Shown piece after piece: positions 48,001 through 56,853 of a DNA stretch of 57,881 bases; the first letter of the stretch is position 1; each line of letters starts with the position of its first letter. Position numbers and translations under genes: made by a program. Below the pieces are notes generated by a model that made no database searches, was not told the DNA's origin, and was given only the letters and a program-made list of their open reading frames with translations. The stretch lies in assembly GCF_000612845.1 (NCBI RefSeq), contig NZ_CCAT010000047.1, forward strand, positions 1 through 57,881. The letters are read 5' to 3'. Source of the DNA: Clostridium ihumii AP5. GTDB lineage: Bacteria > Bacillota > Clostridia > Clostridiales > Clostridiaceae.

Positions 48001-50250
48001 ATGAAAAAATTTAAAATTGCTTATACAGAAGAAGCAAAAAGATATTTTGATACTACAAGAGAAGTAGTATTAGCAGGAAAAACAGATTTTACTGATGTAG
48101 CAGCAGTAGTGTTAACTGATTCAGAAATAGAATTAATTAATGCAGCATATAATACTAAATTTGGAGTTCCAATATTTATAGTAAAAATAAATGATGACTT
48201 ATCAAGTGAAATTATTGAAAAGGCATATCGTGTAATTGATGGAAATACTTTTGATTCAAAACTTTATACTAGAGTTATTGAAAGTGCAGCAAGTCAATAT
48301 GAAGATAAAATATTACCACCTTTCTTTAAAGCTTTAACTAGCTATGTAGAAAGAGGAAATATTCAATTTGATTGTCCAGGACATCAAGGTGGACAGTATT
48401 TCCGTAAACATCCAGCTGGTAGATATCTTTATGATTTTTATGGAGAAAATATTTTTAGATCAGATATATGTAATGCAGACGTTGCATTAGGAGATTTATT
48501 AATTCATGAAGGTCCAGCAGTTGATGCAGAACAAAATGCAGCTAGAATTTATAATGCAGATAAAACATATTTTGTAATGAATGGTACTAGTGCATCAAAT
48601 AATGTTGTTGTAGGATCTTTAGTTTCACCAGGAGATTTAATATTATTTGATAGAAACAACCATAAATCAATATATAATTCAGCTTTAGTTCAAAATGGCG
48701 CAACACCTATATACATGGAAACAGGACGTAACCCATTTGGATTTATTGGTGGAATTGATGCACATTGTTTCGATGAGAAATATATTAGAGAAGAAATAGA
48801 AAAAATTGCACCAGAAAGAAAAAATGATAAAAGACCGTTTAGATTAGCAGTAATTCAACTTGGAACATATGATGGAAGTATTTATAATGCAAGACAAGTT
48901 GTTGATAAAATAGGACATTTATGTGATTACATATTATTTGATTCTGCATGGGTTGGATATGAACAGTTTATTCCAATGATGAGAGATTGCTCTCCATTGT
49001 TACTTGAATTAAATGAAAATGATCCTGGAATATTTGTAACTCAATCAGTACATAAACAACAAGCAGGTTTTTCACAAGCATCACAAATACATAAAAAAGA
49101 TAGTCATATAAAAGGACAACGTCGTTATGTTGATCATAAGAGATTTAATAATTCATTTATGCTATATGCATCAACAAGTCCATTTTATCCATTATATTCA
49201 ACTTTAGATGTAAATGCTAAAATGCAAGAAGGCGAAGCAGGAAGACGTTTATGGGCAGATTGTATAAAACTAGGTGTTGAAACTAGAAAATCAGTACTTA
49301 AAAATTGTTCTATGATAAAACCATTTATACCAACAGTAGTAAACGGAAAGAAATGGGAAGAGTATGACACAGAAGAAATAGCTAACAATATTGATTTCTT
49401 TAGATTTGTACCAGGAGAAAAATGGCACTCATTTAAAGGATACGGAGAAAATCAATATTTTGTTGATCCAAATAAATTTATGTTAACAACACCAGGAATA
49501 AATGCTGAAACTGGAGAATATGAAGATTTTGGAATACCTGCAACTATACTTGCAAATTATTTAAGAGAAGTAGGAATAATTCCAGAGAAAAATGATTTAA
49601 ACTCTATATTATTCTTATTAACTCCAGCAGAAACTTCAACAAAAATGGAGAATTTAGTTGCTCAGTTTGTAAAATTTGAAAAATTAATAAATGAAGATGC
49701 TCCATTAAGTGAAGTTTTACCAAGCTTATATAATAAAAATATAGAGCGTTATAAAGGATATACAATAAGACAATTATGTCAAGAAATGCATGATTTCTAT
49801 AAAGAAAATGATGCAAAAACATATCAAGAAAGATTATTTAGAGCTGAATACTTACCTAAAAGAGGAATTGTTTACGATAAAACTAATAATGAAGCATATG
49901 ATGAAGTTGCAGCTACATCTTTAAATGATAAAAAGCAAGACAATGGAAGAATGATGACAGCTCAAGATGCTAAATGGGCATTAATAAGAAATAATGCTAA
50001 ATTAGTTGCTTTAGAAGACATAGTTGGAGAAATAGCATTAGAAGGAGCACTTCCATACCCACCAGGAGTATTCTGTGTAGTTCCAGGAGAGGTTTGGAGT
50101 GAAACTGCTCAAAAATACTTTACAATTTTACAAGATGGAATTAATGAATTCCCAGGATTTGCGCCAGAAATTCAAGGTGTTTATTTAGAAGAGCAGGAAA
50201 ATGGTAAAGTTAAAGCATTTGGATATGTGTTAGATAATAAATTTATCTAA
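48001..50250 (+). CDS. speF: Ornithine decarboxylase (inducible, fold type I)
   Basis: The 749-residue PLP enzyme of the large bacterial Orn/Lys/Arg decarboxylase family converts ornithine to putrescine and CO2, consuming a proton. An N-terminal wing domain (about 1-105) is followed by the PLP core with CPGHQGGQYFRKHPAG (about 126), the pyridoxal Lys352 in SVHKQQAGFSQ, and a C-terminal domain with LEGALPYPPGV-like residues (ALEGALPYPPGVF). Length and motifs fit SpeF/SpeC better than lysine or arginine decarboxylases. The adjacent PotE-like antiporter supports ornithine as substrate. GGAGG precedes ATG. Confidence 0.9.
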   Translation: MKKFKIAYTEEAKRYFDTTREVVLAGKTDFTDVAAVVLTDSEIELINAAYNTKFGVPIFIVKINDDLSSEIIEKAYRVIDGNTFDSKLYTRVIESAASQYEDKILPPFFKALTSYVERGNIQFDCPGHQGGQYFRKHPAGRYLYDFYGENIFRSDICNADVALGDLLIHEGPAVDAEQNAARIYNADKTYFVMNGTSASNNVVVGSLVSPGDLILFDRNNHKSIYNSALVQNGATPIYMETGRNPFGFIGGIDAHCFDEKYIREEIEKIAPERKNDKRPFRLAVIQLGTYDGSIYNARQVVDKIGHLCDYILFDSAWVGYEQFIPMMRDCSPLLLELNENDPGIFVTQSVHKQQAGFSQASQIHKKDSHIKGQRRYVDHKRFNNSFMLYASTSPFYPLYSTLDVNAKMQEGEAGRRLWADCIKLGVETRKSVLKNCSMIKPFIPTVVNGKKWEEYDTEEIANNIDFFRFVPGEKWHSFKGYGENQYFVDPNKFMLTTPGINAETGEYEDFGIPATILANYLREVGIIPEKNDLNSILFLLTPAETSTKMENLVAQFVKFEKLINEDAPLSEVLPSLYNKNIERYKGYTIRQLCQEMHDFYKENDAKTYQERLFRAEYLPKRGIVYDKTNNEAYDEVAATSLNDKKQDNGRMMTAQDAKWALIRNNAKLVALEDIVGEIALEGALPYPPGVFCVVPGEVWSETAQKYFTILQDGINEFPGFAPEIQGVYLEEQENGKVKAFGYVLDNKFI

Positions 50251-50282
50251 AAAGTAAAATATAATTAGTGAGATAATTTAAA

Positions 50283-50329
50283 ATAGGGTTTCAAAATGAA
50301 AAATAAGATTATTTAGTTGAAACCCTATA
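50283..50329 (+). mobile_element. Minimal 47-bp TIR element E6
   Basis: ATAGGGTTTCAA and its perfect complement TTGAAACCCTAT enclose about 22 nt. The left part (ATAGGGTTTCAAAATGAAAA) resembles the left end of E5/E3. It looks like a reduced member of the TATAGGG element family, placed between speF and potE. It also folds as a 12-bp hairpin but has no T run. Confidence 0.5.
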
Positions 50330-50371
50330 TTAAAAATTCAGTTTAAAATAAAAAGGATTAGAGGCAGAATT

Positions 50372-51715
50372 ATGAAAGAACAAAAAAATAAGATGAGTGT
50401 TGTTCAGTTAACAATGATAACTGCAATAAACATGATGGGATCAGGTATAATAATGCTTCCAACTAAATTAGCGGAAGTAGGAACTATGTCTATATTATCA
50501 TGGATGGTAACAGGCTTAGGTTCTATGGCATTAGCGTATGCTTTTGCTCAATGTGGAATGTTTAGTCGTAACTCAGGTGGAATGGGTGGATATGCAGAAT
50601 ATTCACATGGTAAATCTGGAAGTTTTATGGCAAACTATGCATATGGATTATCACTAGTAATAGCTAATATAGCAATAGCAATATCAGCAGTAGGATATGC
50701 ATCTGTACTATTTAATATAGAACTTTCTCCAATATTAGTATGTTTATGTACAATATTTACATTATGGTTAGCTACTGTGCTAAATTTTGGAGGAGCAGGA
50801 ATTACTGGTAAAATTGGTTCATTTACAGTTTGGGGAGTAATTCTTCCTGTAATAGTAATTTCAACAGTTGGTTGGTTTTGGTTTAGTGGAGCAGACTATG
50901 CAGCTGCTTGGAATCCAAATAACTTTTCATTCTTTGATGGTATAGGTAAGTCAATTTCAATAACACTATGGGCATTTTTAGGCTTAGAATCAGCATCTGC
51001 TAATATGGATGCAGTTGATAATCCAAAGAAAAATGTTCCAATAGCTTGCTTAGGTGGAACAATAGGTGCGGCAATTATATATATTGTGTCTACTAATGTT
51101 ATTGCAGGAATTATACCAAATGCAGACTTATTAAGCAGTAATGCCCCATTTGGATTAGCATTTGCAAGAATGTTCAGTCCATTAGTTGGTAAAATTGTAA
51201 TGGGAATGATGGTAATTTCTTGTTTTGGATCTTTATTAGGATGGCAATTTACTATAGCAGGTGTATTTAGAACATCTGCTATCGAAGGATATTTTCCTAA
51301 GATATTTGGAAAAGTTACTAAAAATGAAACACCAATAATAGGAATGGTGATTATAACTATAATGCAGTCATTACTTGCTTTAATGACAATTAGTCCAAGC
51401 TTATCAAAACAATTTGATATACTTGTTAATTTAGCAGTTGTTACAAATGTTATACCATATTTATTATCAATGGGAGCTGTTAATGTAATATTAAAATCAG
51501 AAAATGTACCAGCAAAAAAACGTAAATTTACAACTTGTATTTCCATAATTGCGTCAATATATAGTTTATATGCGTTATATTCTTCTGGTTTTGAGCCAAT
51601 GTTCTATGGATCAATAGTAACATTTGCAGGTTGGATATTATATGGTTTTGTTTCAGACAGATTTGATTTAAAAAGTGATTTTGATGAATTAGAGCATGCA
51701 AAAATGCATGCATAA
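50372..51715 (+). CDS. potE: Putrescine:ornithine antiporter (PotE-like, APC family)
   Basis: The 447-residue membrane protein has about twelve hydrophobic helices. It has the APC-family substrate-binding first helix (NMMGSGIIMLPTKLAEVG), the WAFLGLESASANMDAV segment in helix 6 and a short charged C-terminus. It exchanges external ornithine for internal putrescine. With SpeF it forms a proton-consuming acid-response pair. The gene lies 121 bp after speF; the gap contains the small element E6. Confidence 0.9.
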   Translation: MKEQKNKMSVVQLTMITAINMMGSGIIMLPTKLAEVGTMSILSWMVTGLGSMALAYAFAQCGMFSRNSGGMGGYAEYSHGKSGSFMANYAYGLSLVIANIAIAISAVGYASVLFNIELSPILVCLCTIFTLWLATVLNFGGAGITGKIGSFTVWGVILPVIVISTVGWFWFSGADYAAAWNPNNFSFFDGIGKSISITLWAFLGLESASANMDAVDNPKKNVPIACLGGTIGAAIIYIVSTNVIAGIIPNADLLSSNAPFGLAFARMFSPLVGKIVMGMMVISCFGSLLGWQFTIAGVFRTSAIEGYFPKIFGKVTKNETPIIGMVIITIMQSLLALMTISPSLSKQFDILVNLAVVTNVIPYLLSMGAVNVILKSENVPAKKRKFTTCISIIASIYSLYALYSSGFEPMFYGSIVTFAGWILYGFVSDRFDLKSDFDELEHAKMHA

Positions 51716-51741
51716 TCCTTAAAATATAATTATTTTAGTGT

Positions 51742-51784
51742 AAATGGTGCACTCCTAATTTAAATTGGGAGTGCACCATTTTTA
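51742..51784 (+). terminator. Terminator of speF-potE
   Basis: A 17-bp stem with one T-G pair, a 4-nt loop and a T run (GGTGCACTCC with GGGAGTGCACC at its core). Confidence 0.93.
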
Positions 51785-51917
51785 TATATAAATATTAATT
51801 ATAAAAATAAATAAGTTAATTATTTACTTGGAGTATAAAAAGTAACATAATATTGAAACTCTCATAATATAAAATAGATTTGGAAAATATTTAATTCTAT
51901 AAAATGGAGAATTTATT

Positions 51918-53000
51918 ATGAGACATTTAAAAAGTATTGATAAAAAAAATTTTTATAAAGAACCTATAAATTTTGACAAACATACAAATAAAAATTTACT
52001 AAAATATGCAGTAGGTTCTAATTTGTACATGAATGCTTTAATGGACATAGAAAATAAGATAATACTTAAAAAATTAGAAAATATAAGTTCAATAACAATT
52101 TGTTTTGAAGATGCTATAAAAGAATCTGATGTTGAGAATGGCGAAAAAAACCTGTTAAGAGCATTAGATATAATATATGATTATTTGAAACTTGATGATA
52201 ATAGAAAAGATGAAATTCCATTAATATTTATTAGGGTAAGAAATATTAATCAATTTTTAAACTTTACTTCTAAATTATCTGAAAAACAAATGAGATTAAT
52301 TACAGGCTTTACATTTCCTAAATTTAATATAAGTAGTGGGAAAATTTATTTAGAACATTTATTAAAATTAAACAATAAGTTTAATGAAAAAATTTATGCT
52401 ATGCCTATACTTGAAACTGAAGAAATAATATATAAGGAAACTAGAGTTTCAGAAGGAATATATCTAAAAAAATTATTATGGGATTATAAAGATTTAATAT
52501 TAAACATTAGAGTAGGAGGCACAGATTTTTCTTCAAAGTTTGGAATAAGAAGAAGTTCAAATAGAAGTATATACGATATAGGAGTTATTAATGACTGTCT
52601 TATTGATATAATTAATATTTTTGGAAGAAGTGAAGATGACTATATTATATCAGCACCAGTGTGGGAATATTTTTCATCTGATATAAATTCAAAGGAAGTT
52701 AAAGGACTTATTAGGGAAATTGAATTAGATAAGGAAAATGGTTTTTGTGGTAAAACCATAATTCATCCAACACAAGGATTATATGTAAATGCTATTTATT
52801 CAGTTAAATTTGAAGATTATATAGATGCCATGGATATATTAAATTTTGAAAGAACGGGTGGAGTTTTTAAAGGATACAATAATAACAAAATGAATGAAGT
52901 TTTACCACATTATAATTGGGCAAAAAGAATATACCATAGAGCACAAGTTTTTGGGGTCATGAATAAAAATTTATCTTATAATGATTTATTTAGGGGGTAA
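51918..53000 (+). CDS. HpcH/HpaI-like C-C bond lyase of Ter-associated type
   Basis: The 360-residue TIM-barrel protein is of the citrate-lyase-beta-like class called C-C_Bond_Lyase in Ter operons. It has acidic metal-site segments (ITICFEDAIKE near 56; MPILETEEI near 160), the substrate region RVGGTDFSSKFGIRRSS near 199, and the conserved end GKTIIHPTQGLYVNA. In published comparative studies of tellurite-resistance (Ter) stress systems, this lyase is encoded with phosphoribosyltransferases and a HAD phosphatase thought to make a nucleoside-like metabolite. The next two genes here are just those. Reaction and product are unknown. Confidence 0.8.
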   Translation: MRHLKSIDKKNFYKEPINFDKHTNKNLLKYAVGSNLYMNALMDIENKIILKKLENISSITICFEDAIKESDVENGEKNLLRALDIIYDYLKLDDNRKDEIPLIFIRVRNINQFLNFTSKLSEKQMRLITGFTFPKFNISSGKIYLEHLLKLNNKFNEKIYAMPILETEEIIYKETRVSEGIYLKKLLWDYKDLILNIRVGGTDFSSKFGIRRSSNRSIYDIGVINDCLIDIINIFGRSEDDYIISAPVWEYFSSDINSKEVKGLIREIELDKENGFCGKTIIHPTQGLYVNAIYSVKFEDYIDAMDILNFERTGGVFKGYNNNKMNEVLPHYNWAKRIYHRAQVFGVMNKNLSYNDLFRG

Positions 53001-53009
53001 AATGTAAAA

Positions 53010-54206
53010 TTGAAAATTAAAGTAACAAATAATATATATGGAATAGATACAGAAAATTTATTTTCAATAGGTAAAAGAATTAACAATAGCAAAAGAAATT
53101 TTCTTTTTATAAGTAAAGTATTAGGTAAACATATAGAGGTTAAGCCAGATGTATGTAAAGCAATGGGCTTTTTATTGGCATCTACTATATATGGTAGAAA
53201 TGATAATATAAATGTTTTAATTAATTACTTAGAAAATCCTAATAAATTTCAAGTACAAGCAAAAAAAGCTATGAATCAAAGTTATAAGACAAATGAAAAA
53301 ATAACAGTCTTAGGTTTTGCAGAAACAGCAACTGGATTAGGAATGGCTGTAGCAGCTGCAATAGAACAATCTTATTATATAACAACTACAAGAGAAAAAG
53401 TTAAGGGCGTAAAATCTATATTAAATTTTGAAGAAGAGCATTCTCACTCAACTACACATAAATGTTTTCCGGAAAACCCATATAAACTAAAAAATGCAGA
53501 CAGAATAATTTTAGTTGATGATGAAATTACTACAGGAAAATCAATGCTTAATATAATAACAGAACTTATAAAAACTACTAATGTTAAAAAGTATACTATT
53601 TTAACTATTTTGGACTGGAGAAATATAAATTATAAAAATTTATTTGAAGATTTTATTAAGAAAAACAATGTAGATATAAATGTAAAAGCTTTAATTTCAG
53701 GAGAGATTCAGTCAGATGAAAATAGTGTTTTCTATGATAATGAAGAGAATATGTTAGATGATAAAGTGAGTGTAAATAAGCTAGATATTTTGAAAAGAAG
53801 AGATGAAGAAAATTTAAAGTTTACAGGAAGATTCGGTATTGAATTTAATGATATTCAAAAGTTAGAGGAAGAATGTAAAAAAGCAGCAGAAAAAATTGAA
53901 GAATTATTAGGCGAATATAAAAAAATATTAGTATTAGGTCATGGAGAAAATATATATATACCCTCAAGAATAGCCTCATATATTAAAGGTGATGTATACT
54001 TTAAAAGTACTACAAGAAGTCCCATTTATTGTAGTGATGAAAAGGATTATTTTATTAAAGAAAAAAATAGTTATTATCATAACGGAGTTAAATACTATTT
54101 TTATAATAAATCTAAAATTGAAGAAGAATATGATAAGGTAGTTTTAATTACAGAAGATGATTCTAATATAAAACTTGCTAAAAATATAATAATAGTAAAA
54201 TTGTAA
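53010..54206 (+). CDS. Phosphoribosyltransferase with C-terminal TRSP domain
   Basis: The start is TTG 53010, with AGGGGG 12 nt upstream, a little far; no ATG fits. The 398-residue protein has a PRTase domain (about 25-235) with the PRPP-binding loop ILVDDEITTGKS (about 167-178). A TRSP domain (about 285-398) is named for the motif seen as STTRSP near 333. This PRTase_2 + TRSP pair is a marker of the Ter-associated biosynthetic module. It would join a base-like compound to phosphoribose. It lies 10 bp after the lyase and 43 bp before the phosphatase. No partner PELOTA-PRTase or ATP-grasp gene is in the window. Confidence 0.82.
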   Translation: MKIKVTNNIYGIDTENLFSIGKRINNSKRNFLFISKVLGKHIEVKPDVCKAMGFLLASTIYGRNDNINVLINYLENPNKFQVQAKKAMNQSYKTNEKITVLGFAETATGLGMAVAAAIEQSYYITTTREKVKGVKSILNFEEEHSHSTTHKCFPENPYKLKNADRIILVDDEITTGKSMLNIITELIKTTNVKKYTILTILDWRNINYKNLFEDFIKKNNVDINVKALISGEIQSDENSVFYDNEENMLDDKVSVNKLDILKRRDEENLKFTGRFGIEFNDIQKLEEECKKAAEKIEELLGEYKKILVLGHGENIYIPSRIASYIKGDVYFKSTTRSPIYCSDEKDYFIKEKNSYYHNGVKYYFYNKSKIEEEYDKVVLITEDDSNIKLAKNIIIVKL

Positions 54207-54249
54207 AGTTATCTTAAGTTAAATATAAAAATTAGATAGGTGATAAGTT

Positions 54250-54993
54250 ATGGAAAAATTATATTTAATAACAGACTTAGATAGAACTATCATTCATTCA
54301 AGAAATAAGGGATTTAAATGTGTAGAATCTATTGGAGATAGAGAGATAACTTACATGACTGAATATAGTTATAATAAACTTCAACAATTATTAAAACTAA
54401 ATAAATTTATTTTTATTCCATGTACTATGAGAAGTATTGAGCAGACTTTAAGAGTTGGATTTATAAGAGAATACAATCCCAAAATAATGATATGTTCTAA
54501 TGGTGCACAAATATATATAAATGGAAAATTAGATTTAGAATGGGATAATTATATGAGAGGTTTTGTGACATTAAGTGAAATTGAAAACAATATTAGTGTT
54601 ATAAATAAATTAAATATTAAATATGAAGAAATTATAAATATAGAAGATTTTTATATTAACGTAAAATTTAAAAGTGATTTAGATGCAATAGAAAAATATA
54701 AAATTATATGTAATAAATTTGATAAGGATTTTATGGTAGGTCAAGTAGCAGCAAAAGTTTTTATAATTAATAAGAATATAAATAAGTTAAAGGCGGTTGA
54801 TTATATAATAAAAAAATACAATATAAATAAATTAATAACATCAGGGGATAGTGATGTAGATAAAGAATTTACTAAAAGAGGGCAGGCAATATTGCCTAAA
54901 CATAGTACATTTACTCATGAAAATGCAATAATTACAAAACAAGAAGGAATATATGCTACAGATGAGTTACTTAATATAGTAGAGATATATTAA
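54250..54993 (+). CDS. HAD-family phosphatase (Ter-module type)
   Basis: The 247-residue cytoplasmic HAD hydrolase has nucleophile motif DLDRT (9-13), motif II TMRS near 58, Lys in a segment near 190 and motif IV GDSDVDKEF near 199. A C2-type cap is inserted in the middle, as in sucrose-phosphate-phosphatase relatives. As third gene of the lyase-PRTase-HAD set it would remove a phosphate from the product. AGGTGA precedes ATG; a terminator follows. Confidence 0.82.
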   Translation: MEKLYLITDLDRTIIHSRNKGFKCVESIGDREITYMTEYSYNKLQQLLKLNKFIFIPCTMRSIEQTLRVGFIREYNPKIMICSNGAQIYINGKLDLEWDNYMRGFVTLSEIENNISVINKLNIKYEEIINIEDFYINVKFKSDLDAIEKYKIICNKFDKDFMVGQVAAKVFIINKNINKLKAVDYIIKKYNINKLITSGDSDVDKEFTKRGQAILPKHSTFTHENAIITKQEGIYATDELLNIVEIY

Positions 54994-55005
54994 ATTATAT
55001 TAGCT

Positions 55006-55038
55006 AAAATCCATGATAAGATGTCATGGATTTTAATA
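55006..55038 (+). terminator. Terminator of the lyase-PRTase-HAD operon
   Basis: AAAATCCATGA pairs with TCATGGATTTT over a 7-nt loop. The T run is short. Confidence 0.75.
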
Positions 55039-55106
55039 TTTAGAGATATATTAATTTTATTTAAATTAATATATGAAATGTAAAATAAAAATTATTTTTG
55101 ATAAAA

Positions 55107-55135
55107 TTGACATAAGGAAAATTTTTTAATAAAAT
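55107..55135 (+). promoter_or_regulatory. Sigma-A type promoter of the MarR-FUSC operon
   Basis: TTGACA (55107-55112), a 17-bp spacer and TAAAAT (55130-55135). The -10 lies inside the left arm of the large palindrome at 55118-55174, so a bound repressor would block polymerase. Confidence 0.75.
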
Positions 55136-55174
55136 ATAGTTAACAAAGTAAACTATATTTTATTAAAAAATTTT
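55118..55174. promoter_or_regulatory. Perfect 24-bp inverted repeat, likely MarR operator
   Basis: The arms 55118-55141 and 55151-55174 are exact reverse complements around a 9-bp centre. The inner part reads ATAGTT..AACTAT, the size expected for a MarR-family site. It overlaps the -10 of the promoter and ends 28 bp before the repressor start, implying autorepression. As RNA it would also form a strong hairpin. Confidence 0.7.
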
Positions 55175-55201
55175 AAGAGAGAAAAGTGGTGAATTGTATT
55201 A

Positions 55202-55648
55202 ATGGAAGATATAGATTGGAAATATATGATGGAAAAAATGCAAGAAATAAGATTGTTTAGTAGAACATTAATACGTCGTGCTACTAAAGAGTATGAAATA
55301 CCATCAGAGCATCTTGATTTATTATCTCAACTTGCTATTCGTGAAGAAAAAATGACACCTATGAACTTAAGTAAAATTATGGGGGTAAATAAAACTATAA
55401 TAAGTAGAATAATAGAACAATTAAATATTAAGGGATATTTAATTAAAACTAGAGACGAAAATGACAAAAGGAGTTATTTTTTATCCATAACTGATTTGGG
55501 AAGAGAAAAATTGGATGATATATATAAGCATTATTTGGGTCCAATATATGAATTAAGGAGAAGAGTAGGGGAAGAGGATTTTTTAAAACTTATTCAATGT
55601 ATAGAAAAAGCAAATATAAAAATGAAAGAGCCTAGACAGGAGGAATAA
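55202..55648 (+). CDS. MarR-family transcriptional regulator
   Basis: The 148-residue winged-helix repressor has recognition region MNLSKIMGVNKTIISRIIEQL (about 60-80), then the wing TRDENDKRSYFLSITDLG, both typical of MarR. N- and C-terminal helices would form the dimer. It probably binds the palindrome upstream and controls itself and the exporter gene 2 bp downstream. An aromatic acid or drug ligand is usual for the family; the actual ligand is unknown. Confidence 0.9.
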   Translation: MEDIDWKYMMEKMQEIRLFSRTLIRRATKEYEIPSEHLDLLSQLAIREEKMTPMNLSKIMGVNKTIISRIIEQLNIKGYLIKTRDENDKRSYFLSITDLGREKLDDIYKHYLGPIYELRRRVGEEDFLKLIQCIEKANIKMKEPRQEE

Positions 55649-55650
55649 TA

Positions 55651-56718
55651 ATGACTTTTTATGAAGCAATGCAATTAGGCGCAAATAGATTAAAACCGTT
55701 AATACAAGAGACAACTGATGAAAAACTAAAAAGAAAATATATTATAGCTTTTGTTATAAAGAATTTTTTATGTTTATTATTTTGTATGGTTATTGTTACT
55801 ACTTTTAGTGTAGTATTTGGAACAGAAAATAGTATTGTTGGAGTTGTAACAGTTATAGCTTTGATGACTTTTAGATTTTCACATTTAGATTTTAAGGTGG
55901 GACAATCAACATTTGCGCTTTTGGGTATATTTGGAATATTTATTATCAGTCCATATATAGTTACCATAGTCAATCCAATATTAGGATTAATTATAAATTT
56001 TATATCAATAATGACAATTGTAATTTTATCATGTCATAATGTTATGATGGCTAATCAATCTACATTAGTTTTATCATATTTACTTTTATATGGTTATAGA
56101 GTTAGTAATGTAGATAACTATGTAAATCGTATTTTTGCATTGATATTAGGTGGGATAATAGTTTCAATAATTTTTTATTTTAAACATAGAAAAATGAGCT
56201 TTAAAAATAGTTTTTCAGAAATAATAAAAGATATTGATTTTACCACAGAGAGAAGTAAATGGCAATTAAAACTTTCACTAGGAATATGTACAGCTATTTT
56301 AATAGGAGAACTTTTACATATACCTCGTGTAATGTGGATTGGATTCTCATGTATGTCAGTACTTCAACCTAGTAAGGAAAAAATGGAATTTCGTATTAAA
56401 ACTAGACCAATTTATATGATATTAGGTTGTATAATATTTGGTATTATTTATTTTGTTTTACCAGAACAATTTAGAGGTTATATGGGAATGATAGGTGGAT
56501 TCATGGTAGGATTTTCTGCTACTTATCAGTGGCAAACTTCATTTAATTGTTTTGGAGCATTAACGGCAGCAGTACCTATGTTTGGCATAGGCTGGGCAAT
56601 AATTATACGTATAGTAGATAATTTTTTAGGAGCTATATATAGCAAGATTTTTGATAAAATTTTTGATAAAGTACATGAAAATATATTTGTTAGCGATAGT
56701 ATAAATGAAGCTAGCTAA
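55651..56718 (+). CDS. FUSC-family (aromatic acid exporter-like) membrane protein
   Basis: The 355-residue protein has two hydrophobic bundles (about 28-175 and 205-325) with a hydrophilic link, giving around ten membrane helices. The second bundle starts SKWQLKLSLGICTAILIGELL, then WIGFSCMSVLQPSKEKMEFRIKTR, the usual FUSC pattern with the conserved Arg after the helix. Such proteins export aromatic carboxylates or toxic compounds. AGGAGG directly overlaps the end of the marR gene. Substrate is inferred only from the MarR link. Confidence 0.8.
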   Translation: MTFYEAMQLGANRLKPLIQETTDEKLKRKYIIAFVIKNFLCLLFCMVIVTTFSVVFGTENSIVGVVTVIALMTFRFSHLDFKVGQSTFALLGIFGIFIISPYIVTIVNPILGLIINFISIMTIVILSCHNVMMANQSTLVLSYLLLYGYRVSNVDNYVNRIFALILGGIIVSIIFYFKHRKMSFKNSFSEIIKDIDFTTERSKWQLKLSLGICTAILIGELLHIPRVMWIGFSCMSVLQPSKEKMEFRIKTRPIYMILGCIIFGIIYFVLPEQFRGYMGMIGGFMVGFSATYQWQTSFNCFGALTAAVPMFGIGWAIIIRIVDNFLGAIYSKIFDKIFDKVHENIFVSDSINEAS

Positions 56719-56732
56719 TAAAACAACTGGAT

Positions 56733-56775
56733 AAGAGTATAGAAAATATTTTAATATTTTCTATACTCTTATTAT
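56733..56775 (+). terminator. Terminator of the MarR-FUSC operon
   Basis: A perfect 18-bp stem (AAGAGTATAGAAAATATT and its complement), a minimal loop, and a T/A-rich tail. Confidence 0.88.
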
Positions 56776-56853
56776 TTATGTTTTATAATATAAATATTCC
56801 TTGAACTGATACGAAAAATATATATAATAAACAAAGAATATAGGAGATTATTA

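Noticed and set aside
50283-50329. Intrinsic terminator after speF
   Set aside because: The hairpin lacks a T run, and its sequence matches the ends of the mobile element family.
50896-51546. Long - strand ORF of 216 codons
   Set aside because: Antisense within potE, a clear APC transporter gene; the product resembles no protein and has no ribosome binding site.
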